Of a stretch of DNA of 64,000 nucleotides, positions 42,576 through 50,658 are shown piece by piece. Below the pieces are notes generated by a model, which saw only the letters and a list, made by a program, of their open reading frames with translations, made no database searches and was not told where the DNA came from. Source of the stretch: Nonomuraea roseoviolacea subsp. carminata (GTDB lineage: Bacteria > Actinomycetota > Actinomycetes > Streptosporangiales > Streptosporangiaceae); NCBI RefSeq assembly GCF_024172185.1, contig NZ_JAMZEC010000001.1, positions 3,410,001 through 3,474,000 on the forward strand, read 5' to 3'. The position numbers and the translations under genes are program-made. Position 1 is the stretch's first letter. Every line of letters starts with the position of its first letter.

Positions 42576-43259
42576 TCACCATGGCGTGGGACCCCTTGAG
42601 ACAACCCATGCAGTTGCTCTGACACCACCCGATCTGCACACCGCCTCCTCAGCCAGGGAAGGTTTCCGGGGCAGGGTGCCGTTTGTCGCGTTCTCGCGAA
42701 AGGCATCCAGCGCGAGAGCGGCGAAGCGGCGGGCCGCGACCGTCCGTGTGGTGGGGCGGGTCGACGACAGTCCGCGGCCGGCCAGCAGGATGAGGACCAG
42801 ATCGTCGATGGCGAAGTCGTGCCGTAGCTGCCCCGCTCGCTTCGCCCGGGAGGCCAGCGCTCCGAGCCGGCGCAGAAGCTCTGCTCGGTGGTGCGCGAAC
42901 ACAGGTGCCTCGGGGTTGGCCGACATGAACGCATCGACGAAGCCTCTGTTCCGCACGTTGAGCACGCTCAGCCCTTCGACGACGGACGAGAAGCCGCGCC
43001 AGGGGTCCGGGTCGGCGCAACCGTCCGTGACGATCTGGCGGCATGCGCGCAGTTCGTCCGCGAACACGTTGTCGATGAGCGCCTGCTTCGTCGGAAACCG
43101 TCGGTAGAGGGTCGCCGGACCCACTCCGGCGCGGCGCGCCACCTCTCGCATCGTCACCTCAAGACCGCGCTCGGAGAACAGGGCGCGGGCCGCGTCCAGG
43201 ATCTTGTCGCGGTTCTCCTGCGCGTCTGCGCGAAGGTTGTGAGTCACTTCTTCCGTCAT
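42576..43259 (-). CDS. TetR-family repressor
   Basis: 227 aa from ATG 43259. N-terminal HTH (ILDAARALFSERGLEVTMREVARRAGVGPATLYRRFPTKQALIDNVF), then an all-helical ligand domain. The C-terminal about 25 residues after PRKPSLAEEA look unlike the family and may be an extension. It is divergent from an oxidoreductase gene, with a 20-bp palindrome between. Confidence 0.92.
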   Translation of the reverse strand: MTEEVTHNLRADAQENRDKILDAARALFSERGLEVTMREVARRAGVGPATLYRRFPTKQALIDNVFADELRACRQIVTDGCADPDPWRGFSSVVEGLSVLNVRNRGFVDAFMSANPEAPVFAHHRAELLRRLGALASRAKRAGQLRHDFAIDDLVLILLAGRGLSSTRPTTRTVAARRFAALALDAFRENATNGTLPRKPSLAEEAVCRSGGVRATAWVVSRGPTPW

Positions 43260-43276
43260 CGTTCTCACTTCCCGTA

Positions 43277-43296
43277 AGTGGACGCATGCGTCCACT
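43277..43296. promoter_or_regulatory. 20-bp palindromic TetR operator
   Basis: Perfect palindrome, arms AGTGGACGCA and TGCGTCCACT, centred in the spacer between the TetR and oxidoreductase starts. The pattern is typical of operators bound by TetR repressors of adjacent dehydrogenases. Confidence 0.8.
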
Positions 43297-43343
43297 ACCG
43301 TGCGGATCGTACCTGGCCACAGGGTGATGAGAAGGAGGCGTCG

Positions 43344-44306
43344 ATGCGCGCGGTGGTGATCGAGCGGTTCGGAGATCCGTCCGGGCTGGCGGTGCGTGAG
43401 ATCGCGGATCCTGCGCCGGCCGCCGACCAGGTCGTGGTCAGGGCTGAGGCGATAGGGGTCGGCGGGGTCGATGCCGTGATCCGTCGCGGGACCCTCGGCG
43501 CCTATGGGTTCGCCGAGGGACTCGTTCCTGGCAGCGAGGTCGCCGGCGTGGTCACCGCGGTCGGGGACGGCGTCGATCCGTCATGGCTCGGGCGGCGCGT
43601 GTGGGCGTTCACGGGGACGGGCGGGGGCTACGCCGAACTGGCCACAGCTCACATCGATGACGTCACCGTCCTTCCTGACGGGCTCTCGTCGATCGACGCC
43701 GTGACGCTCGGCAGTGCGGCCACCGTCGCGCACTTCGCGCTCGCTCACGCGCATTTCACCGCCGGCGAGTCGGTGCTCGTACGCGGTGCGGCGGGCAGCA
43801 TCGGCATCGCGACCGTGGAACTCGCCGCCCGCGGTGGCGCGAGCGTCGTCGCGGTCACCACGTCCTCTCCGGAGCGCGGGGAACGGCTCCGAGACCTGGG
43901 CGCGACGCTCGTGCTCGACCGAGCAGGGCGCGGCGACCACGACCCACCCGGCGCGTTCGACGTGATCATCGACATCGTCGGCGGAACCGACATCCCGGCG
44001 TTCATCGAGCGGCTCGCCCCCAACGGCCGCATGATCGCCGTCGGTGTCGTCGCCGGCATGCCGCCGGCGGACTTCGGGATGCAGCTCATGCGGTCCTTCC
44101 AGAAGTCACGTTCGTTCGCGACTTTCAGCCTCGACACCGTCCCCGTCGTCGTGCGCGACGCCGTCCGCGCCGAGCAGTTCGACGCCGCCGTGAGCGGGCG
44201 CCTGCACGCCGTCGTGCATGAGGTATTGGGGCTCGATCAGGCCGCCGTGGCGCATCGTCGGATGGACGACGGAACCGTGTTCGGTCGCATCGTCCTCACC
44301 CCGTGA
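43344..44306 (+). CDS. Quinone-reductase-like medium-chain dehydrogenase/reductase
   Basis: 320 aa from ATG 43344 (GAAGGAGG upstream). GroES-like N-terminal domain (GDPSGLAVREIADPAPAADQVVVRAEAIGV) and a Rossmann domain with the NADPH motif LVRGAAGSIGIATVELAA. No zinc-ligand cysteines, so it belongs to the zinc-free quinone oxidoreductase branch. Controlled by the divergent TetR gene. Confidence 0.9.
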   Translation: MRAVVIERFGDPSGLAVREIADPAPAADQVVVRAEAIGVGGVDAVIRRGTLGAYGFAEGLVPGSEVAGVVTAVGDGVDPSWLGRRVWAFTGTGGGYAELATAHIDDVTVLPDGLSSIDAVTLGSAATVAHFALAHAHFTAGESVLVRGAAGSIGIATVELAARGGASVVAVTTSSPERGERLRDLGATLVLDRAGRGDHDPPGAFDVIIDIVGGTDIPAFIERLAPNGRMIAVGVVAGMPPADFGMQLMRSFQKSRSFATFSLDTVPVVVRDAVRAEQFDAAVSGRLHAVVHEVLGLDQAAVAHRRMDDGTVFGRIVLTP

Positions 44307-44355
44307 TCGCGAGAACCGCCCCGCGCGACACCCGCCTGTGAAGACGGGGAGCGCC

Positions 44356-44784
44356 GTGATCTACCGTCGCCCCATGGTGGTGGTCCTCGTGAACGGCCTG
44401 CCCGGAGCAGGGAAGAGCACCCTGGCCAGGCCACTCGCGCACGAACTCGGCCTCCCCCTGTTCAGCGAGGACCTCATCAAGGAGACGTTGGCAGACCAGC
44501 TCGGCGTGACCCCGCCCGCGGGGCTCACCAGCCGCGAGTGGAGCCGGCGGCTCGGCTCCGCGGCGGGCGAGACCCTCTGGGGGCTCCTCGGTGACAGCCG
44601 CCAGGGTGCCGTACTTGAGAGCTTCTGGCCGGTCGGCCTGCGACCCGTGGTCGTCGACGGGCTCCGTCGTGCGGGAGCGAAGGCGGCACACGAGGTCACA
44701 CCACCGGACCCGTGGACATCACAGCCCTCGCGACGGAAATCCGGGAAGTCCGCAGGCGACTACTCCCCGGATGACATCCCGTAG
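44356..44784 (+). pseudogene. AAA-type small kinase with internal deletion and frameshift
   Basis: The first about 110 codons from GTG 44356 (GGGGAG upstream; ATG 44374 possible) encode a P-loop kinase start: VVVLVNGLPGAGKSTLARPLAHEL and LFSEDLIKETL. After GLRRAG the frame becomes unlike the family, while another plus frame reads TTGPVDITALATEIREVRRRL and stops at 44774. That is the usual end of these kinases. About 50 residues and the correct frame are lost, so the gene is probably dead. Its end overlaps the convergent WYL gene. Confidence 0.65.
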
Positions 44785-45740
44785 CGGGTGGCGATCGCGA
44801 CGGCGCGGGCGCGCAGGGAGTCGCGCAACCACTGCGGAGCCAGGGCTTCCGCGTACGTGCTGAGCTGCCACAACGCCCACTCCGCGTGCCTCGGGTCCTG
44901 GAAGGTCACCTCCAGCCGCAGCCAGCCGTCCGGGTCGGCGTCCTCGGCGAGGACGGCCAGCGCGGTGCCCACGAGGTCCTCCCGCCGCGCCGGGTTCACC
45001 CTTACCAGCACGGTGACCTGGTCGCCGCCGGTCCGGAACCGGGTGCTGCGTTCCTGCCAGGCCCGGTCCAGGTCGACCCGGTCCGGTCGCTGCGCGGGTT
45101 CGGGGAGTTCCTTGGCGGCCAGGACCCGGGACAGCCGGTAGGTGCGGTCGGCGCCGGACCTGGTGGCCAGCAGGTAGCCCCGGTCGCGTACGGTGACCAG
45201 GCCGATCGGGTCGACCGTGCGCCACTTCGGGGCCTGGTCCGCAGCGGCGTAGTGGATCTGGAGCTTGTGCCCGGCGAACACCGCGCGCAGGATCTCGGCC
45301 GCTATGGCGTCGGGCACCTCCTCGGCGGCCAGCCGGCGTGAGAGCAGGTCGGTCTCCGGGTCGATGAGCAGCCGCTCGGCCGCGCCGGCGGCGGTGGCCC
45401 GGTAGCTCTCGGGCAGCGCGTCGACCACCTTGAGCATCGCCGAGGCGAGCGCCGAGCCGAGGCCGAACGCCTGCGCGCCGCGTCGCGATCCGGCGACCAG
45501 CAGGGCAAGGGCCTCGTCGGGGTTCAGTCCGGTCAGCTCGGTCCGGAAACCGGGCAGCAACGCGAAGCCGCCGTGCCGGCCGCGTTCGGCGTAGACGGGG
45601 ACGCCCGCGGCGGACAGCGCCTCGATGTCCCGCAGCACGGTGCGGGTGGACACCTCCAGCTCGCGGGCCAGCGCCGCCGCGGACATCCGGCCGTGCTGGC
45701 GCAGCAGCAGCACCAGCGAGACCAGCCGGTCGGCGCGCAT
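44760..45740 (-). CDS. WYL-domain transcriptional regulator (YafY-like)
   Basis: 326 aa. N-terminal HTH_11 winged helix (LVLLLRQHGRMSAAALARELEVSTRTVLRDIEALSAAGVPVY), then a WYL domain (WRTVDPIGLVTVRDRGYLLATRSGADRTYRLSRV) and a C-terminal WCX extension. It is divergent from the RidA-family gene and is its probable regulator. Confidence 0.92.
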   Translation of the reverse strand: MRADRLVSLVLLLRQHGRMSAAALARELEVSTRTVLRDIEALSAAGVPVYAERGRHGGFALLPGFRTELTGLNPDEALALLVAGSRRGAQAFGLGSALASAMLKVVDALPESYRATAAGAAERLLIDPETDLLSRRLAAEEVPDAIAAEILRAVFAGHKLQIHYAAADQAPKWRTVDPIGLVTVRDRGYLLATRSGADRTYRLSRVLAAKELPEPAQRPDRVDLDRAWQERSTRFRTGGDQVTVLVRVNPARREDLVGTALAVLAEDADPDGWLRLEVTFQDPRHAEWALWQLSTYAEALAPQWLRDSLRARAVAIATRYGMSSGE

Positions 45741-45837
45741 GCGCGAACTTTATCGAAATACGCGACAGAGGATGTCGTGATTTGTTGGGAGGCTCATCAG
45801 CGCCATCGGGAAACGAATGAATGGAGCTGATGTGGCG

Positions 45838-46233
45838 ATGGAGCGAACGGCGGTCAACCCGTGGGCGTGGTCGGTGGAGATGGGGTACAACCAGGGTGAG
45901 GTCGTCTCCGGGCACACCCGGACCCTGTACTGCTCCGGGCAGACCGCGATGAGCGCCGACGGCAAGCCGCAGCACGCCGACGACATGGGGGCGCAGCTGG
46001 CGTTGAGCCTCGACAACCTGGAGGCCGTGCTCGGCGAGGCGGGCATGTCGCTCGCGAACCTGGTCCGGCTCAACGTCTACACCACCGACGTCGATCGGCT
46101 CTTCGAGCACTACGGCGTGCTGGCGGGGCGGTTGGGCGCCGCCGGGGTGGCGCCGTCCACCACGATGCTCGGCGTGACCCGGCTGGCGATCCCCGACCTG
46201 ATGGTCGAGCTTGAGGGGACCGCCGTCGCGTGA
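45838..46233 (+). CDS. RidA-family protein (YjgF/UK114)
   Basis: 131 aa from ATG 45838 (an in-frame ATG at 45817 is possible). RidA fold with LYCSGQTAMSADGKPQHADDMGAQ, VLGEAGMSLANLVRLNVYTTDVD and the terminal LMVELEGTAV. RidA-type proteins hydrolyse reactive enamines/imines; the conserved Arg occurs in LVRLNVY. It sits next to the WYL regulator. Confidence 0.9.
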   Translation: MERTAVNPWAWSVEMGYNQGEVVSGHTRTLYCSGQTAMSADGKPQHADDMGAQLALSLDNLEAVLGEAGMSLANLVRLNVYTTDVDRLFEHYGVLAGRLGAAGVAPSTTMLGVTRLAIPDLMVELEGTAVA

Positions 46234-46301
46234 CGCGACCTCGCCGCCCCCGGCGGGGCCGCCGGGGGCGGCACGAGTGGGAGGCAGGTGGGTGAGTTCC
46301 G

Positions 46302-46787
46302 GTGCGCAGAATGGTGACGATCGGCGTCTACGGCTTCGACGGCGAGTCCTTCCTGCGACGACTGCGGCACGCGGACGTCCGCCTGCTGCTCGACGTACGC
46401 CAGCGCCGCGGTGTCCGCGGCCCCGAGTACGCCTGGGCGAACTCGGTCCGGCTGCAGGCGGCCCTGGCCCAGGCCGGGATCGCCTACGAGCACCACCGCG
46501 AGCTCGCCCCGACCACCGAGTTACGCCGGCTCCAGTACGCCGAGGACGACCGCCAAGGAGTCGGCAAGCGCTCGCGCCGCGAGCTCGCCGCCGAGTACGC
46601 CCGGCGCTACACCGCCGAGATCCTCGACCGCGCCGACCTCACGCCGATCGTGGCGGCGCTGCCGAGCGGCGGGACCGCGGCGCTGCTCTGCGTCGAGCGC
46701 GACCCGGAGGCGTGCCACCGCTCGTTGATCGCCCGGCGGTTGACCGAGCGGCACGACGTCGCGTTCGAGCACCTGCGTCCGCCGTGA
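46302..46787 (+). CDS. DUF488 family protein
   Basis: 161 aa. Opens with VTIGVYGFDGESFLRRLRHADVRLLLDVRQRRGVRGPEYAW and ends with CVERDPEACHRSLIARRL, the DUF488 signature with its conserved Cys and CHR motif. Function undetermined. Confidence 0.88.
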   Translation: MRRMVTIGVYGFDGESFLRRLRHADVRLLLDVRQRRGVRGPEYAWANSVRLQAALAQAGIAYEHHRELAPTTELRRLQYAEDDRQGVGKRSRRELAAEYARRYTAEILDRADLTPIVAALPSGGTAALLCVERDPEACHRSLIARRLTERHDVAFEHLRPP

Positions 46788-46830
46788 CGCGTGACTTCCG
46801 GGGTGGTCGCCGTGGGGAGCCGAGGCGCGG

Positions 46831-48060
46831 TCATCGGGACCCGTGCTGGGCCAGCTCGGCGACCATCGCCGCCACCGTGTCCACCTCCTCCTCGGTGTTG
46901 TAGTAGTGCGGCGACAGGCGCAGCGCCCATTCGACGTCCTTGTCGGCGAAGTCGTACTGGGCGAACTCGCGGAAGCTCAGCGCGGAGTTGACCTTCCGGG
47001 CGTCCAGGGCCGCCTTGAACGGCTCCGGGCGCCAGCCCTCGACCGCGAAGGTGACCAGCCCGGCCAGTTCCGGCCCCCGGTCCAGGACCCGTACCCCCGC
47101 GATCGCGGCCAGGTGGTCGCGCAGGCGCGCGGCCAGCGCGGGGGTGCGCCGGGAGATGCGCTCCACCCCTACGTTCAGGGCGTAGCGGGTGGCCGCGGCG
47201 CAGCCCAGCAGGGTGGAGTACGGGAACTCCCACTCCTCGAACCGGGCGGCGGTCGTGACCGGCTCGTAGCGGTCGCCGGCGACCCAGCGCGCGCCGTACA
47301 TGTCGATGAACAGCGGCTCGTACCCCTGGGAGAGCACCCGGTCGGAGACGTACAGGAAGCCGGACCCGCGCGGCCCGCGCAGGAACTTGCGGCAGGTGGC
47401 CGTGAGCAGGTCGCAGCCGATGTCCTCGACGTCGAGCGGGTACTGCCCGGCCGACTGGCAGGCGTCCACGAGGTAGAGCAGGTCGAGCTCCCGGCAGTGG
47501 CGGCCGATCTCGGCGACCGGCTGGACCAGGCCGGAGTTGGTGGGCACGTGCGTGGCGGCCACAAGCCTCGGCCGCCTGGAGCGCATCAGAGCCGCCATGG
47601 CGGCCACGTCCACGCCGTTCCCGTCGGGAAGGTCGGGCGCGTGGACGATCTCCACGCCGAACCGGTTGCGCAGCGCCAGGAAGGCGATCTGGTTGGAGAT
47701 GAAGTCGTTGCGGGTGGTCAGGATGACGTCGCCGGGCTCGAAGGGGATGGCCGACAGCGCCTTGCTGTAGCCGTGGGTGGCGCTGCCCGCGAACGCGACG
47801 TTCTCGGGACGGCAGCCGATGAGGTCGGCGATCGAGTCGTAGAAGTCGCGCACCTGGGCGCCGCGGGCGGCGGAGGCCTCGTAGCCGCCGATCGCCGCCT
47901 CCAGCTCCAGGTGGTCGATCATCGCCTGGAGGGCCGGCTTGGGCAGCAGGCCGCAACCGGCGTTGTTGAAGTGGATGAGCGACTCGCAGGCGGGCGCGTC
48001 GGCCCGGAGGGCCTGGAGCGTTTCCGTACTGAAGTCAATAACGTTACTCTGTTCTCTCAT
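46831..48060 (-). CDS. PLP-dependent class V aminotransferase-like enzyme
   Basis: 409 aa from ATG 48060. Class V fold: IHFNNAGCGLLP, VAFAGSATHGYSKAL, YLVDACQSAGQYPLDV and CDLLTATCRKFLRGPRGSGFLYV, with the PLP lysine in the TCRKFL block. This resembles isopenicillin-N-epimerase/cysteine-desulfurase-like enzymes. Its start codon overlaps that of a divergent MocR regulator, which presumably controls it and may use PLP or a PLP adduct as signal. Confidence 0.9.
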   Translation of the reverse strand: MREQSNVIDFSTETLQALRADAPACESLIHFNNAGCGLLPKPALQAMIDHLELEAAIGGYEASAARGAQVRDFYDSIADLIGCRPENVAFAGSATHGYSKALSAIPFEPGDVILTTRNDFISNQIAFLALRNRFGVEIVHAPDLPDGNGVDVAAMAALMRSRRPRLVAATHVPTNSGLVQPVAEIGRHCRELDLLYLVDACQSAGQYPLDVEDIGCDLLTATCRKFLRGPRGSGFLYVSDRVLSQGYEPLFIDMYGARWVAGDRYEPVTTAARFEEWEFPYSTLLGCAAATRYALNVGVERISRRTPALAARLRDHLAAIAGVRVLDRGPELAGLVTFAVEGWRPEPFKAALDARKVNSALSFREFAQYDFADKDVEWALRLSPHYYNTEEEVDTVAAMVAELAQHGSR

Positions 48061-48073
48061 GCACGAGAGTAAC
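48043..48073. promoter_or_regulatory. Inverted repeat spanning two overlapping divergent start codons
   Basis: Arms GTTACTCT (48043-48050) and AGAGTAAC (48066-48073) flank the CATG (48058-48061) that contains both start codons. Binding of the MocR protein here would block both genes at the initiation region. Confidence 0.65.
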
Positions 48074-49441
48074 ACTATCGAGCAGCTCGCAGCCAGGCTC
48101 CGGACGGAGATCTCCGGCCTCCCGCCGGGCGCCCGGCTGCCGAGCGCCCGCGAGCTGGTGCGCCGCCACGGCGTGAGCCCGGTGACGGTGACCCGCGCCT
48201 TCGCGCTCCTGTCGGCCGAAGGCGCCGTCGTGACCCGTCCCGGGAGCGGTACGTTCGTCGCCCACCGCCGCGGCCGGCCCGGCGCCGCGGCCGCCGACAC
48301 CTCGTGGCAGGCGGTGGCGCTGGGTGACCGCAGCATCGACACCGCGCTGGTGCGCCATGTGCTCGGGCCGCCCCCGCCCGGCTCCGTCACGATGTCCGGG
48401 GGGTATCCGCATCGCTCGCTCCATCCGGTACGGGCTCTGGCCGCGGCGATGGCCCGGGCCGCGCGCCGTCCCGACGCCTGGGACCGCGCGCCCGTCGAAG
48501 GGCTGGCGCCGCTGCGCGCGGTCTTCGCCCGTACCGCCGGCGTGGACCCCGACGACGTCCTGATCACCGGCGGGGGCCAGGGCGCGCTGTCGATGGCGTT
48601 CCGCGCCATGGCCGCGCCCGGCAACCAGGTGCTGGTCGAGTCGCCCACCTACCCCGGAGCCCTGTCGGCCGCCCGCGCCGCCGGCCTGCGCCCGGTGCCC
48701 GTGCCCATGGACGCCGACGGCCTGCGCCCGGACCTGCTGGCCGAGACCTTCGCCATGACCGGCGCCCGGCTGCTGTACTGCCAGCCGACCTTCCACAACC
48801 CCACCGGCGCGGTGCTGCCGCCCGATCGGCGCCGCCAGGTGGTCGACGTGGCCCGCGCCAGCGGCGCCTTCGTCCTGGAGGACGACTTCGCCCGCCTGCT
48901 CGGCCACGGCGGGCCGCCTCCCCCGCCGCTGGTCACCGACGACCAGGACGGCACGGTGGTGTACGTGACCTCGCTCACGAAGGCTGCCTCGCCCAGCCTG
49001 CGCGTCGGCGCGCTGGTGGCCCGCGGCCCCGTCATGTCCAGGCTGCGCGCGACGCGGCTGGTCGACGACTTCTTCGTCGCCCGCCCCCTCCAGGAGGCCG
49101 CGCTCGAACTGGTCAGCTCGCCCGCCTGGGACCGTCATCTGCGGACGCTGGGGGCGGCGCTGCGGGAACGCTGCGCCGCCCTCGCCGCGGCGCTCGCCGA
49201 ACACGCGCCGCAATGGCAGGTGGCCCGCGTCCCCGTGGGCGGTTTGCACCTGTGGGCCCAGACCGGCCGCGCCCACGACGCCGCCGAGACGGCCAGGCGG
49301 CACGGCGTGGCCATCGACCCGGGCCAGGACTTCTTCGCCGCGGAGGCGCCGGGGGCCTTCGTCCGGCTGAGCTTCGCCGCCGCGGCCGACCCGAGCGAAC
49401 TCGTCGACGGTGCGCGCCGCCTGGGAGCGGCCATCGGCTGA
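48059..49441 (+). CDS. MocR-type GntR/aminotransferase transcriptional regulator
   Basis: 460 aa from ATG 48059. N-terminal GntR winged helix (IEQLAARLRTEISGLPPGARLPSARELVRRHGVSPVTVTRAFALLSAEGAVVTRPGSGTFV), then a class I aminotransferase-like domain with DDVLITGGGQGALS, FHNPTGAVLPP and the PLP-lysine region SLTKAASPSLRVG. MocR proteins sense PLP or amino compounds and regulate divergent genes; here that is the class V aminotransferase. Confidence 0.92.
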   Translation: MHESNTIEQLAARLRTEISGLPPGARLPSARELVRRHGVSPVTVTRAFALLSAEGAVVTRPGSGTFVAHRRGRPGAAAADTSWQAVALGDRSIDTALVRHVLGPPPPGSVTMSGGYPHRSLHPVRALAAAMARAARRPDAWDRAPVEGLAPLRAVFARTAGVDPDDVLITGGGQGALSMAFRAMAAPGNQVLVESPTYPGALSAARAAGLRPVPVPMDADGLRPDLLAETFAMTGARLLYCQPTFHNPTGAVLPPDRRRQVVDVARASGAFVLEDDFARLLGHGGPPPPPLVTDDQDGTVVYVTSLTKAASPSLRVGALVARGPVMSRLRATRLVDDFFVARPLQEAALELVSSPAWDRHLRTLGAALRERCAALAAALAEHAPQWQVARVPVGGLHLWAQTGRAHDAAETARRHGVAIDPGQDFFAAEAPGAFVRLSFAAAADPSELVDGARRLGAAIG

Positions 49442-49470
49442 GGGCTCATAGCGGCTGAGGGCACGGGGCC

Positions 49471-49602
49471 AAAGGGCTTCGCCCGGGGGCGCTTCGCGCC
49501 AATGGGCTCAGACGTTGCTCCCAGTCGGGCCACAGGCCCGACCCCTGGAGGGCCTCGCTCCGCTCGGACGCCTTCCCAACCACGCAAGCCGCCCAGTGGG
49601 CC
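49471..49602. repeat. Dispersed 132-bp structured repeat, copy 2
   Basis: Same length, order and hairpin as 39085-39216 (GTCGGGCC-aca-GGCCCGAC core), in the same orientation. It follows the MocR gene by 29 bp. The shared block then continues as CCAACCACGCAAGCCGCCCA in both copies. Confidence 0.75.
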
Positions 49603-49673
49603 GAGAAGAGCACGTTCCTGCGGATGCCGGGGGCGGGCGGCCACTTCGAGGGCAGCGCGAAACGCGCGAGGCG

Positions 49674-50009
49674 TCACATGGAAGCGCCAGGCTCGTCCGG
49701 AACCTCGTGCGGGTAGTACCCGTAGTGCCGTTGCTGCCGGCGCCCGAAGTAACCCGCTCCCGCGAACAGCATCCCCATGACGGCCGCCCCACCGAGGCAA
49801 CCAAGCAAGGAAGGCCAGGTGAAGGCGGATTCCGTCCCAGACGGGGCGGAGATCAACACGAAGAAGCCCCCGAAAGCGAGACCTGAGATCAGCCCGAGGC
49901 GCACTGGATGGGCCGCGGCGAATCGCCGAGCGCGATCCGGCTCAACACCGCCTCCCAGGAACGCGTCCACTCGCCAGAACCAGTCCGCGAGAAGGCTCGG
50001 CAGGCGCAC
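49674..50009 (-). CDS. Small membrane protein, 111 aa
   Basis: Two hydrophobic helices (about 37-54 and 66-88) in a basic protein ending in a polar tail (RRQQRHYGYYPHEVPDEP). Unknown function; reality rests on codon bias and composition. Confidence 0.5.
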   Translation of the reverse strand: MRLPSLLADWFWRVDAFLGGGVEPDRARRFAAAHPVRLGLISGLAFGGFFVLISAPSGTESAFTWPSLLGCLGGAAVMGMLFAGAGYFGRRQQRHYGYYPHEVPDEPGASM

Positions 50010-50181
50010 CCACGACCCCTTTCACTCCTTCGCGAGGCTCGGCGGCGCGCTCCGCCGCTAGGCGTTCCGTCGTTCCTGGCCTGCGATCTCGTTCGACAGC
50101 CGGCGTTTCTCATGCATTGTCCGGAGAAACCAGCATGCCTGACGGAGGAGTGCGGGTCCATCCGGTCTCCGTGGCATCTCG

Positions 50182-50589
50182 TCAGGCGGCGTCGAGCGCC
50201 TCGGTGATCTTGCGGACCATCTCGGCCATGGTGGGGGTGGGCTCGCCCTCATGGGGCCGGGTGGCTGCCGCGAGGGCGACGAGGACGGTGCCACGGAAGT
50301 TGTCGGCCTCCGCCTGGTCCTGCCGCCTGAGCAGGCTCATGGAGGCCGTCAGGGCCGGCAGCACCTGGTCGGCGATCTCGGCGACGGACTTGCCGTTCAG
50401 CTTCACGCCCGTCGACTTCTCGGCGAGCACGTGGCCGACCAGGCCGGTCGCCGACGCCAGGGCGATGGAGCCCTCGGTGGCGACCTTGTGGGGCGAGCCG
50501 GCGGCGTCGGCGGCGGCCAGCAGCGAGACGGCGCCGTACGCGGCGGTCCGCAGCGTGAGCTTGTCGTGGTCGGTGAGGGTGACGGACAT
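50182..50589 (-). CDS. Conserved hypothetical protein, 135 aa
   Basis: ATG 50589 with GGAG upstream. Mostly helical and Ala-rich, without membrane segments (TLRTAAYGAVSLLAAADAAGSPHKVATEGSIALASATGLVG). It is 69 bp downstream of the serine hydrolase gene and probably co-transcribed. Function not recognised. Confidence 0.65.
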   Translation of the reverse strand: MSVTLTDHDKLTLRTAAYGAVSLLAAADAAGSPHKVATEGSIALASATGLVGHVLAEKSTGVKLNGKSVAEIADQVLPALTASMSLLRRQDQAEADNFRGTVLVALAAATRPHEGEPTPTMAEMVRKITEALDAA

Positions 50590-50658
50590 GGTCGTGGGCT
50601 CCTTGAGTCGGTTGGCGAAGTTCAGCCGCAGGGACGGATGGGTGGGCGCCATGGGTCG

